Assembly: GCA_951828235.1 (NCBI GenBank)
Contig: OX639965.1
Coordinates: 2,042,212-2,106,211, forward strand
Direction: 5' to 3'
Source of the DNA: an uncultured Gammaproteobacteria bacterium
Lineage (GTDB): Bacteria > Pseudomonadota > Gammaproteobacteria > Steroidobacterales > Foliamicaceae
DNA: 64,000 nucleotides
Part shown: positions 8,656-16,953 of the stretch, in pieces
Layout of the letters: each line of letters starts with the position of its first letter
Position numbering within the stretch: the stretch's first letter is position 1
Notes under the pieces: generated by a model
Told to the model about the DNA's origin: nothing
Databases searched by the model: none
What the model saw: the letters and a program-made list of their open reading frames with translations, nothing else
Made by a program: the position numbers and the translations under genes

Positions 8656-9536
8656 AAGTCCTCTTTTGCGACCGGGTTGGTGAGGATTCCGATACCGGGC
8701 ACCTCAACCTCCACAACATCACCGCTCGTCAGAAACTTGGGAGGGTTGAATCGAGCGCCCGCTCCGTTGGGTGTCCCGGTTGCGATGATATCGCCCGGTC
8801 TCAACCTGAAGAATGTCGACAAATAGCTGATCAGATAGCGAATGGAAAACTGGAGATTGGCAGTGACGTCGTTTTGGCGGTCTTCGCCATTGACGCGCGT
8901 CATTATGTGCAGGTTGCCGAACGGGTCCAATTCGTCCGCGGTGACCAGCCACGGTCCCAATGCGCCCGATTTCTCAAAGTTCTTTCCTTGCGTGACATTG
9001 AACTTGGCGTGCCTGAGAAAGTCGCGCAGGCAGCCTTCATTCATTATAGTGAGACCCGCCACATGTTCGTGCGCGGCAGCTTCCGGAATTCGCCGGCCTT
9101 CCTTGCCAACAACCACGGTGATTTCGCCCTCGTAATCCAGCTGGTCCGATTCCGGAGGGTCAAGAAGCGGGGCCTCGTGGCCAACGAGCGATTCACGGGT
9201 GCGCATGAAGACACTTGGGTATCGGGGCGCAAGCGATCCATCTCGGTACTCGGCGTGCCTGTTCGCGTAATTGACACCGATGCAGATGATCTTTTCGGGA
9301 TTGGGAATGGTCGGCAGGAATTCGATTTCGTCGAGCGCGTAGTCGATCGGGGCAATCGAGGCATGGCTGGACAGAAATTGAAGCGTGTCGCTACGAATCG
9401 CGTCGCGCAGGTCGCCAAGAGCACGGAACCTCTGGCCGAGGTCGACGACGCCGGCGCCAACGACCGCGCCAAAGGATGTCTTGCCGGAATGCTTGAAGCT
9501 GAGAAAACGCACGGCCCCGTGACTGTTTGACATCAT
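8652..9536 (-). CDS. hpaG: Fumarylacetoacetate hydrolase family protein, probable HpaG-type decarboxylase/isomerase
   Basis: This 294-residue single-domain FAH-family protein shows IICIGVNYANRHAE, DYEGEITVVVGKEGR and GDIIATGTPNGAG in family order; the acidic residues are expected to bind Mg or Mn. By context it decarboxylates or isomerises the C8 tricarboxylate made in homoprotocatechuate meta-cleavage. In Escherichia coli HpaG has two such domains; here there is one. The start is uncertain: ATG at 9536 is chosen, with ATGs at 9533, 9548 and 9560 also in frame, the last inside the putative operator. No strong ribosome site is seen. FAH-family members are functionally diverse, so the exact reaction is inferred. 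Confidence 0.8.
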   Translation of the reverse strand: MMSNSHGAVRFLSFKHSGKTSFGAVVGAGVVDLGQRFRALGDLRDAIRSDTLQFLSSHASIAPIDYALDEIEFLPTIPNPEKIICIGVNYANRHAEYRDGSLAPRYPSVFMRTRESLVGHEAPLLDPPESDQLDYEGEITVVVGKEGRRIPEAAAHEHVAGLTIMNEGCLRDFLRHAKFNVTQGKNFEKSGALGPWLVTADELDPFGNLHIMTRVNGEDRQNDVTANLQFSIRYLISYLSTFFRLRPGDIIATGTPNGAGARFNPPKFLTSGDVVEVEVPGIGILTNPVAKEDL

Positions 9537-9553
9537 GGTGGAAGGCATTATGC

Positions 9554-9565
9554 TTAACATGTTAA
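9554..9565. promoter_or_regulatory. Candidate HpaR operator between divergent hpa operons
   Basis: TTAACATGTTAA is a perfect 12-bp palindrome in the 63-base gap between hpaG (leftward) and hpaF (rightward). MarR proteins bind palindromes of this size and base composition, and a MarR gene is part of the leftward operon. One site could control both directions. Binding is inferred. Confidence 0.6.
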
Positions 9566-9599
9566 CGGATTTCAATACCAATCTGAATCACCACAATTT

Positions 9600-10010
9600 A
9601 TGCCTCACCAAATTATCGAGTACTCGGCAAATCTGGAGGACCGGATCGACATCACGCGACTGGTGGACGTCCTGCACGCCGCCGCTGTCGGACTTGAGGT
9701 TCTTCCGAAGGCTGGAGTGCGCACGAGAGCGGTACGACGCAACTTGTACAGAATCGCGGACGGTCACGTTGAGAACACCTTCATCCATGTGACGCTTCGG
9801 CTCGCTTCCGGCCGATCCGGCGAGGCCAAGGCGGCGGTCGGCGAGCAGTTATTTGCAGTGCTAAGGGAGCACATAGATCCGTCCGACGATTCCTTTCCTG
9901 CTGCTTTGTCGCTGGAGATACAGGAAATCGACCCGGGCACGCGTTGGAAGGACGGAAACATTCGGGCCCACCTCAAACGTCGTACCGCCGACACACGCGG
10001 AGAGGCATAA
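9600..10010 (+). CDS. hpaF: HpaF, 5-carboxymethyl-2-hydroxymuconate delta-isomerase
   Basis: This 136-residue protein of the tautomerase superfamily starts MPHQIIEYSAN, so Pro would be N-terminal after Met removal; it is the catalytic base in this family. AGVRTRAVRRNLYRIADG, then FIHVTLRLASGRS and LSLEIQEID follow the known CHMI pattern. It isomerises 5-carboxymethyl-2-hydroxymuconate to the oxo-pentene tricarboxylate in the homoprotocatechuate pathway. It is the first gene of the rightward operon, 13 bases before hpaE. Confidence 0.9.
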   Translation: MPHQIIEYSANLEDRIDITRLVDVLHAAAVGLEVLPKAGVRTRAVRRNLYRIADGHVENTFIHVTLRLASGRSGEAKAAVGEQLFAVLREHIDPSDDSFPAALSLEIQEIDPGTRWKDGNIRAHLKRRTADTRGEA

Positions 10011-10022
10011 GAGGGTTGTCCA

Positions 10023-11540
10023 ATGTCAGGTGTCGCTGACAGGCTGCAGGCTGCTCAAGACCTGGTTACCCGATTTCAATCGAGCGTCTTGCCGCACTTT
10101 ATCGATGGCCGTCCAACGCCCGGCATCTCGGGCGCCACCTTCAAGAGCGTGTCTCCGATCGACAACTCAACTATCGGATCTGTTTACGCGGGAAACGCCG
10201 ATGATATCGACATCGCGTGCAAGGCGGCGGCGAATGCGTTCGATGAATGGAAAGCAATCTCTGGAAGAGAGCGTCGGCAAATCCTGCACGATGTTGCTGA
10301 CGCAATTGAGGCCCGCGCGACGGAAATCGCACTGATCGAAAGCTGGGATTCGGGCCAGCCCATCAAGTTCATGTCAAAGGCCGCGATCCGGGGCGCGGAG
10401 AACTTCCGTTTTTTCGCTGATATGTCGCCAGGCGCCAGGGATGGGCTGTCCCTGCCTGCCGAGCAGCATGTCAATTTCACGCAGCGCCAGCCCATCGGCC
10501 CGATCGGTGTGATCACGCCCTGGAACACGCCGTTCATGCTGTCAACATGGAAAATAGCGCCGGCGCTGGCAGCCGGATGCACGGTTGTTCACAAGCCGGC
10601 TGAATGGTCGCCCTACACCGCCATGTTGCTTGCAGAAATCGCACATGAGGCCGGGTTGCCGCCCGGCGTGCTCAACTGCGTTCAGGGATTGGGCGAGCAG
10701 GCCGGCAAGATGCTGACCGAGCATCCTGCGATCAAGGCTGTCGCGTTTGTTGGCGAATCGTTAACGGGCAGCCGCATCATGAAACAAGGCGCCGATACCC
10801 TCAAGCGCGTGCACTTCGAACTGGGTGGGAAAAACCCCGTAATCGTCTTCGCTGACGCGGACATTGAGCGGGCGCTGGATGCGGTCGTTTTCATGATTTA
10901 CAGCATGAATGGCGAGCGTTGCACATCATCCAGCCGCTTGTTGATTCAAGAGTCGATCGAACGGCGTTTCATTGACAGGCTCGTCGAGCGGGTGAGCCAG
11001 ATTAAGGTCGGTAATCCACTGGATCCGGACACCGAGGTCGGTCCCCTCATCCACCGCAGGCATCGCGAGAAGGTCTGCAGCTATTTCGAATATGCGAATC
11101 GAGATGGCGCGGCCATTGTTGCGGGAGGTTCGCCCATCAAGGGGCCCGGAAATTACGTTCAACCGACGGTGATTGCACATGCATCCAATCGCATGCGTAT
11201 TGCGCAGCAGGAGATCTTCGGTCCCGTACTGACCGTTATCCCGTTTGAATATGAAGACGAAGCCGTGCAGATCGCCAACGATACCGAATACGGCCTGGCG
11301 GGGTACATCTGGACTAGCGATGTGGGCCGGGCCCACCGCGTAGCCCAAGGGCTTGACGTCGGCATGGTCTGGGTGAATTCGGAGAACAATCGCCATCTTT
11401 CGTCTCCATTCGGCGGCATGAAGGCCAGCGGCATCGGCAGAGACGGCGGAGACTACAGTTTCGAGTTCTACATGGAAACGAAAAACATATGCGTCGCGCT
11501 CGACAAGCATCGAATTTCTCGACTGGGCGGTGGCTCGTGA
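10023..11540 (+). CDS. hpaE: HpaE-like 5-carboxymethyl-2-hydroxymuconate semialdehyde dehydrogenase
   Basis: This 505-residue NAD-dependent aldehyde dehydrogenase has ITPWNTPFMLSTWK near residue 160, the general base Glu in HFELGGKNP near 265 and the catalytic Cys in NGERCTSSSR near 300. The start ATG has AGAGG upstream. Its place between hpaF and the ring-cleavage dioxygenase genes points to oxidation of the semialdehyde made by ring cleavage. The sequence alone would allow another aldehyde substrate. Its stop overlaps the next start (GTGA). Confidence 0.87.
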   Translation: MSGVADRLQAAQDLVTRFQSSVLPHFIDGRPTPGISGATFKSVSPIDNSTIGSVYAGNADDIDIACKAAANAFDEWKAISGRERRQILHDVADAIEARATEIALIESWDSGQPIKFMSKAAIRGAENFRFFADMSPGARDGLSLPAEQHVNFTQRQPIGPIGVITPWNTPFMLSTWKIAPALAAGCTVVHKPAEWSPYTAMLLAEIAHEAGLPPGVLNCVQGLGEQAGKMLTEHPAIKAVAFVGESLTGSRIMKQGADTLKRVHFELGGKNPVIVFADADIERALDAVVFMIYSMNGERCTSSSRLLIQESIERRFIDRLVERVSQIKVGNPLDPDTEVGPLIHRRHREKVCSYFEYANRDGAAIVAGGSPIKGPGNYVQPTVIAHASNRMRIAQQEIFGPVLTVIPFEYEDEAVQIANDTEYGLAGYIWTSDVGRAHRVAQGLDVGMVWVNSENNRHLSSPFGGMKASGIGRDGGDYSFEFYMETKNICVALDKHRISRLGGGS

Positions 11541-11872
11541 GTCTTTATCAGCTGCAGAAATTCCTGTACGTGCTCAATCGCGACCAAGCGTCACAGCGAA
11601 GATACCGTGACGAGATTCATGAACTTCTGAACGATTTTGACTTGACCGATGAGGAGCGACAGGCCCTCGTCGAGGGCGATATCGGCCTACTTTACGTTCT
11701 CGGCGTTAATGGACAGATCCTAATGCATTTTGCGGCCTTCCTCGGAATCGAGTGGTTCGATTATCTGGAGCTCATGCGGGAAGGCATTCGCAAGCACGGC
11801 CCTGTGCGTGCCGGGGTGTACGCGATGACCGGCGGCGGGGAGCGCTTTACGCAAGAGGAGAAGACACGATGA
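11537..11872 (+). CDS. LigA-like small subunit of a class III extradiol dioxygenase
   Basis: This 111-residue protein resembles the alpha subunit of protocatechuate 4,5-dioxygenase (LigA family): a helical domain with LLNDFDLTDEERQAL and GVNGQILMHFAAF. LigA-type subunits cap the active site of the catalytic LigB subunit. GTG at 11537 is chosen because it overlaps the hpaE stop; an upstream in-frame ATG at 11489 lies inside hpaE. It overlaps the catalytic subunit gene by four bases, supporting a one-to-one complex. The substrate is inferred from context to be homoprotocatechuate. Confidence 0.85.
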   Translation: MSLYQLQKFLYVLNRDQASQRRYRDEIHELLNDFDLTDEERQALVEGDIGLLYVLGVNGQILMHFAAFLGIEWFDYLELMREGIRKHGPVRAGVYAMTGGGERFTQEEKTR

Positions 11873-12693
11873 GTCTCGTATACGCAGGTGTCTTGAGCCA
11901 TGCGCCGGGCATTACCGGGCGTGCCGATCTGGTAAGAGACGTGTCGATCAGAAACGAGTTCTACGAGAAACTGGATCGGCAACGCAAGGAGATCGAGGAA
12001 ATGCAGCCCGATGTCCTGGTTGTGGTTGCCGCAGAGCACTTCGCGAATTTCTTTATGAACAATATGCCTGCATTCTGTGTAGGAATCGGAGAGGAACACG
12101 CTGGCCCTATAGAAGATCCCGAGTGGCTCAAGATCCCCTACACTACGGTGCCGGGTAATGCCGATCTCGGCAACCGGCTCTGCACCGAGATCATGAAGTC
12201 CGTTGACGTCGCGTATGCAGAGGAATGGAAACTGGATCACGGCATCATGGTTCCGCTGCATTTTCTGACGCCCCGGTACGACCTGCCCGTTATCCCCGTG
12301 AACATTAACTGCCAGGGTCCGCCACTGGCGCCACTGCATCGGGTGTGGGCATTTGGCCAAGCCTTGAAACGAGCCTGCGGCACGGTCCCGGAACGAGTGG
12401 CGGTTGTGGGCACCGGAGGGATATCCCATTGGCCGGCAACGCCAGACTCGGGGAAGATCAACGCCGAATGGGATGTGGAGTTTCTCGACCGCCTTCGCCG
12501 CGCCGACAAGAAGGCGCTGCTTTCTTACACGGATGAAGCAACCTACCGTGAGGCCGGACAGGGTGGCTTCGAAATTCGGACCTTTATTGCCGCCGCGGCC
12601 GCCGCAGGTGGTCCGCTGAACCTTCAGTTCTACACCGCAAAGCTGCCGATTTTCGCGGTGGGATGCACCGTTGGTCGATTTGAAATCTTGTGA
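11869..12693 (+). CDS. LigB-like catalytic subunit of extradiol dioxygenase, probable homoprotocatechuate 2,3-dioxygenase
   Basis: This 274-residue LigB-superfamily enzyme has candidate iron ligands in GVLSHAPGI (His near residue 11) and VVAAEHFANF (His near 57), an LDHGIMVPLHFL segment near 125, a GTGGISHWP segment near 185 carrying the likely catalytic His, and a late Glu in GGFEIRTF. It would open the catechol ring of homoprotocatechuate with Fe(II) and oxygen. AAGAGGAGAAG precedes the ATG. Because it has a LigA partner it differs from the single-subunit HpaD. Substrate preference cannot be read from sequence; protocatechuate or gallate are alternatives. Confidence 0.85.
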   Translation: MSLVYAGVLSHAPGITGRADLVRDVSIRNEFYEKLDRQRKEIEEMQPDVLVVVAAEHFANFFMNNMPAFCVGIGEEHAGPIEDPEWLKIPYTTVPGNADLGNRLCTEIMKSVDVAYAEEWKLDHGIMVPLHFLTPRYDLPVIPVNINCQGPPLAPLHRVWAFGQALKRACGTVPERVAVVGTGGISHWPATPDSGKINAEWDVEFLDRLRRADKKALLSYTDEATYREAGQGGFEIRTFIAAAAAAGGPLNLQFYTAKLPIFAVGCTVGRFEIL

Positions 12694-12818
12694 ATCCAGC
12701 GAAGCTTGAATCTTTGATTCCGCTCAAGTGATTGCCGGAAGTACTGATCTGAACTGACCGTTCCCCTGTAATCCGAGCCGTTTCGGATGTGGGATTTCCT
12801 ACTTTTGAGGGGCCCCCA

Positions 12819-14237
12819 TTATTCTTGCCGGTTCGCGCTCGCAATCAGGCCCTCGCGTTTCAGGTCGCGGCAGGTTGCCTCGATGGCGGTGCGCAGGATC
12901 GCAAACAGCTCGTCAGCTTGAGACCGATCCAGGATCAAGGGGGGCGACAGGACGACCTGCTGGCCCACCGGCCTCACGATCAGGCCGCGGTCGCGGCAAT
13001 GCCGGAACACGCGCTCGGCGATCCTTGTTTTTGCGGCGAAGGATCTTTGCGAAGCCTTGTTCTCGACAAACTCGACGCCCACCATGAAATGGCTGCCACG
13101 CACGTCGCCGACGATCGGCAGATCGCCGAGGGATTGCGCCAGCGAGCAAAGGTGCGGACCCAGTTCCCGAACGTTTTCGCAAAGGCGCTCCCGCTCCATG
13201 ATTTCGATGTTTTTCAACGCGGCCGCGCAGGCGACAGGATGCCCTGAGTAGGTGAAACCCATGGACAGAAGTCCGCCCTCGCACTGCGGCTGGCTGATGA
13301 CCCTGTAAATCTCCTCGGAAAAAAGGGCAAAGCCAAGCGGAAGGTACCCGGACGTGACGCCCTTGGCGCCCACCAGGATGTCGGGGACATAACCGTACGC
13401 GGATTCCGAGGCGAACCAGTGGCCCAGGCGGCCGAATCCCGTAACCACCTCGTCGGCGATGTACAGGATGTCGTGCTCCCGGCAGACCTCCCACGCCTTC
13501 CTGTGATAGCCTTCCGGCGCCACCAGCACCCCGCCCGCTCCGATGATCGGCTCGGCAATGAAGGCCGCCACGTTATCGGCCCCGAGCTGCATGATCCGGT
13601 TCTCCAGCTCCGCGACCAAAAAGTCGCGGTACTCCGTCTCGTTCAATCGTTCGGCGCCCTTCGGGCGGCGATACATGTCCGGTGCGGACACATGGTGAAT
13701 CCAGTCGTCGGCTATGCGGTCGAAGCCCCGCTTGGTGTCGTGTATTCCGGTCAGATTGGCAGTCACGTAGGTTGAACCGTGATAGGCCCTGAGACGTGAG
13801 ATGACCTTCTTCTTTTGCGGCTTGCCGCGGAGGTTGTTGTAGTAGTGCGTCAGGCGGATCGCGGCGTCGTTGGCCGTCGAACCGCCCGTTGTGTAGAAAA
13901 CGCGGTTCAGGTTGCCGGGCGCCAGTTCGGCCAGCTTCGCCGACAGCATCGCGGCCGGCTCGTTGCTGCTGTGGCCGAACGGGTTGTAGTACTGCATCCT
14001 TAACACCTGCCGGGCGATGCACTCGGCCATTTCCCTTCGGCCGTGTCCGATGTTCACGCACCACAGTCCGGCGATTCCGTCGAGGAACCGGTTGCCGTGC
14101 GAATCGACTACGTACACCCCGTCGGCTTCGGTGATGATCTGGCTGCCTTCTTCCCCGAAGCTCGTGAAGTCCGTGTAGGGATGGATGAAGTGGTCCCGGT
14201 CCATCCGCCAAAGCGTTGTGGCGTCGATTTTCTTCAT
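12819..14237 (-). CDS. Class III PLP aminotransferase, probable diamine/polyamine:pyruvate type
   Basis: This 472-residue protein is a full-length omega-aminotransferase: GIAGLWCVNIGHG near residue 55, YHGSTYVTANLTG near 150, ADEVVTGFGRLG near 260 and the PLP lysine in VGAKGVTSGYLPLG near 288. It is most similar in pattern to putrescine/diamine-pyruvate aminotransferases of the SpuC kind, but beta-alanine or taurine transaminases look alike. It is the last gene of the operon with the NhaC transporter (1-base gap) and agmatine deiminase, which favours putrescine or a related amine as substrate. Confidence 0.82.
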   Translation of the reverse strand: MKKIDATTLWRMDRDHFIHPYTDFTSFGEEGSQIITEADGVYVVDSHGNRFLDGIAGLWCVNIGHGRREMAECIARQVLRMQYYNPFGHSSNEPAAMLSAKLAELAPGNLNRVFYTTGGSTANDAAIRLTHYYNNLRGKPQKKKVISRLRAYHGSTYVTANLTGIHDTKRGFDRIADDWIHHVSAPDMYRRPKGAERLNETEYRDFLVAELENRIMQLGADNVAAFIAEPIIGAGGVLVAPEGYHRKAWEVCREHDILYIADEVVTGFGRLGHWFASESAYGYVPDILVGAKGVTSGYLPLGFALFSEEIYRVISQPQCEGGLLSMGFTYSGHPVACAAALKNIEIMERERLCENVRELGPHLCSLAQSLGDLPIVGDVRGSHFMVGVEFVENKASQRSFAAKTRIAERVFRHCRDRGLIVRPVGQQVVLSPPLILDRSQADELFAILRTAIEATCRDLKREGLIASANRQE

Positions 14238-14238
14238 T

Positions 14239-15594
14239 TCAGAACGCCGCAGCCAGGACGAAAACGAACGCGGCGCAGGCCGCCGCGAGCATGGCGTAGG
14301 GCAGTTGCGTCAGTGCATGATCCATGACACGGCAGCCGCTGCCGTGCGCCGAGAGGACTGTAGAGTCGCCGTAAAAACAGGTATGGCTGCCGAAGGCGCT
14401 GGCCGAAATCAGCGCCCCTACGACCAGGGGGGTGTTCGCGTCCATGCTGGAGGCGAGCGGCAGAACAATAGGTATGGCCACGGCGAATATGCCCCAAAAT
14501 GATCCGGTAGCGAAGGCGATCAGGGCCATGGTCACGAAGGTAACAAGCGGTAACAGCATGGGCGTCATGATGGGTTCAACGAGTCCTATCACGTATGGAG
14601 TCAGCCCGAGCTGGTCGTTGACCTCCTTGAGCATGAACCCGGCCACCACGGTTCCGAGCGGCAGCAGCATCGACTTGAATCCATCCATCATGGTGTCGAA
14701 CAGCTCACCCGGCTTGAGCAGTCTCTGGTAGAAGACCAGGGCCAGGGTGACCGCAAGCGCGACGATAACGCCCTTGAAGATGTCGATATCCAGGAACCAG
14801 GTGAAGAAGAGGAGCGTCACAAGGGGGACGAAGAAGTTCAGCACGACCTTGCGGACGTCACCCTTGTGCCCCCGTCCGGAACCATTCTGCGCCGGCGCGG
14901 GATCGGGGCCGGCGGCGACCTTGCGTTCCGCCACCCTCATGGCGCCGAGCAGCGGGATTTTCCCCAGCGCCACCAGGGGAACGATGAGGACCGCGATCCA
15001 GGCATAGAACATATAGGGAATGGCCTGGATATAGATGCGGAGGCCCTCACCGGCGTCGAGCGCCATGCCGTCTTCGAGGAGGGCCGAGAAATAGACGGAC
15101 CAGGTGGACAGCGGAACGATGACACAGATGGGCGCCGCGGTGGAATCGACCACGTAGGCCAGCATCTCCCTCGAGACGCGGAACTTGTCCGTGACCGCCT
15201 TCATGGACGAGCTGATCGTGAGGGAATTGAGATAGTCATCGATGAATATGGCCAAGCCCAACAGCCAGGTCGTTATCAGCGCCCCCTTCCTGCCCGTGAT
15301 GCGCCGGGCCGCCACCCGGCCGAAGGCGACCGCGCCGCCGATCTTCACCAGCAACGCGATCAGGCCGCCCATCAGCCCGCACACCATGATGACCCAGCCT
15401 ATGGTGTCGTCGGCCATGACCGTCAACACCACGCCGGTCAGATTGCCCAGCAGTTCGGCCGGCTGCAGTATGAGCAGCCCCAGGATCACACCGGCCACCA
15501 GGGGTTCGATCGTGCGCTTGGAGAGGATTGCCAGTATCAGTACCAGCAAGGTGGGGAGCAGACACTCGACCCCGGTTGCCGTTGCTTGGTCCAT
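14239..15594 (-). CDS. NhaC-family Na+/H+ antiporter-like membrane transporter
   Basis: This 451-residue integral membrane protein has roughly ten to twelve hydrophobic segments and NhaC-family signatures: FIDDYLNSLTISSSMK near residue 125, STAAPICVIVPLSTW near 158, ATGSFWGIFAVAIP near 365 and SHTCFYGDSTVLSA near 408. The family includes Na+/H+ and Na+/amino-acid-type exchangers. Its position between an aminotransferase and agmatine deiminase genes suggests inner-membrane uptake of a nitrogenous substrate, but this is inference. Confidence 0.8.
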   Translation of the reverse strand: MDQATATGVECLLPTLLVLILAILSKRTIEPLVAGVILGLLILQPAELLGNLTGVVLTVMADDTIGWVIMVCGLMGGLIALLVKIGGAVAFGRVAARRITGRKGALITTWLLGLAIFIDDYLNSLTISSSMKAVTDKFRVSREMLAYVVDSTAAPICVIVPLSTWSVYFSALLEDGMALDAGEGLRIYIQAIPYMFYAWIAVLIVPLVALGKIPLLGAMRVAERKVAAGPDPAPAQNGSGRGHKGDVRKVVLNFFVPLVTLLFFTWFLDIDIFKGVIVALAVTLALVFYQRLLKPGELFDTMMDGFKSMLLPLGTVVAGFMLKEVNDQLGLTPYVIGLVEPIMTPMLLPLVTFVTMALIAFATGSFWGIFAVAIPIVLPLASSMDANTPLVVGALISASAFGSHTCFYGDSTVLSAHGSGCRVMDHALTQLPYAMLAAACAAFVFVLAAAF

Positions 15595-15623
15595 AGGTTA
15601 CGCCAGACAAGCCGCTCCGGTAC

Positions 15624-16946
15624 TCACGGCGCGGATCGGCAGGCGCCCAAGGGTTGCTGTTGCGTCGCGCAGTGAATCCCTCCGCCCACGTAGTTGAGCG
15701 GGGTGGGATCGATCCGGATTAGGTCGCGCCCCGGATAGGCTGATTCGAGCGCACGCCCTGCCGCGGCATCCTTGGTCCGGTTGCCGTATTCGGGCACGAT
15801 GACCAGTCCGTTGGTAGCAAGGTAGTTGGCGTAACTCGATACCCTCACGATATGGACGGGCTCACCTTTGGGGAACCTCGGAGCGCCGCGGGCATAGTCC
15901 AGCTCCTCCAGGAAACGGCAGTACATAGGTTCGTCGGGTCGCACCGGCCGGAAGGCGATGTCCGGCGTGGGGATGCGGACGATCTCGAAGGGCCGGCCGT
16001 CCTGGTCGGTTGCTTCGGACAGGATCCGATACGCCTCTTCAAGCCGGGCCTGGTTGACGGCGGCGATGGGGTCCGCGGCGGCCTCCTCGTCCGCGACCTC
16101 CGCTAGCAGAATCCGGCGGGGGCTGGCGAACTGGCAAAACACATCGACATGGCCGCCGGTAGCCTGCGGATTGTACAGGTGGATCAACTCGCCGTCGGCG
16201 TCGAAATAGGGGATTGGCCCGTGCTCGGCGCGCCTGTCCTCCTCAAGGCCGGAATTCAGCCAGATGACCTTGCTTGCGCCCAGTACGCGCTTGTACGCGG
16301 CTTCCAGATCTTCCAGGGCGGCGCCCGGATTGCGCTCCAGCTCGACGGCGCGATTGACCACGAGAACGCCCCGGCCGTTGCCGATCCTGTTGCCTCCCTC
16401 GCTCACCAGGGTCGAATTCAGCACCCTGTCTATCCCGAGGAACTCGGCAACCCTTTCCGGAACCGCCGACATGGCTCTCGATATCGGGTCGGCGGTAGTG
16501 GAATAGCCCCACTGATTCTGCGCGAAGGCCGCAATCGACAAGCTGTTCGTGCGGCGGTTCCGGACGAAGATCGGTCCGTAGTCGCGCACCCACACATTAA
16601 CCTGGGGGATCGGTAGGAAGCGTATGCGCGAAGAGATCGGGTAGCCGTTCCGCAGCATCCAGTCCCGGGCGGCCCGCACACCTTCTTCATCGGTGCACAT
16701 GACATTCGCCGGAACCTGGTAGTGGGACAGCGCGCAGGCAATTTCCGCGATAGTTCGGCGAGTGTCGAGTTCCCGATCCTCAAACCACTGAAATGTCGGC
16801 CAGCCAAGCCAGACGGAGGCCTGGGCCTCAAATTCCCCGGGTGTCAGCCAGCGGCCCGGGGGCGCGTCAGCCTCGGGCCATGTTCGCAACCCGGCAGCGG
16901 CCTGTGCGTCGGAGCCCTTCAACCCGCGGCCGATAGAATGCGTCAC
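15624..16946 (-). CDS. aguA: Agmatine deiminase family protein
   Basis: This 440-residue protein belongs to the agmatine deiminase / peptidyl-arginine deiminase family. VWVRDYGPIFVRN carries the substrate-binding Asp, GGHVDVFCQF the His-x-Asp pair, and YVGGGIHCATQQQP the catalytic Cys near residue 428. The known reaction converts agmatine to N-carbamoylputrescine and ammonia. It is somewhat longer than usual AguA (about 370) because of an N-terminal extension and insertions. GTG at 16946 is chosen, with AGGAGG just upstream. No AguB-type nitrilase follows, but an M20 carbamoylase-like gene is in the operon. Confidence 0.88.
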   Translation of the reverse strand: MTHSIGRGLKGSDAQAAAGLRTWPEADAPPGRWLTPGEFEAQASVWLGWPTFQWFEDRELDTRRTIAEIACALSHYQVPANVMCTDEEGVRAARDWMLRNGYPISSRIRFLPIPQVNVWVRDYGPIFVRNRRTNSLSIAAFAQNQWGYSTTADPISRAMSAVPERVAEFLGIDRVLNSTLVSEGGNRIGNGRGVLVVNRAVELERNPGAALEDLEAAYKRVLGASKVIWLNSGLEEDRRAEHGPIPYFDADGELIHLYNPQATGGHVDVFCQFASPRRILLAEVADEEAAADPIAAVNQARLEEAYRILSEATDQDGRPFEIVRIPTPDIAFRPVRPDEPMYCRFLEELDYARGAPRFPKGEPVHIVRVSSYANYLATNGLVIVPEYGNRTKDAAAGRALESAYPGRDLIRIDPTPLNYVGGGIHCATQQQPLGACRSAP

Positions 16947-16953
16947 AGCCCTC

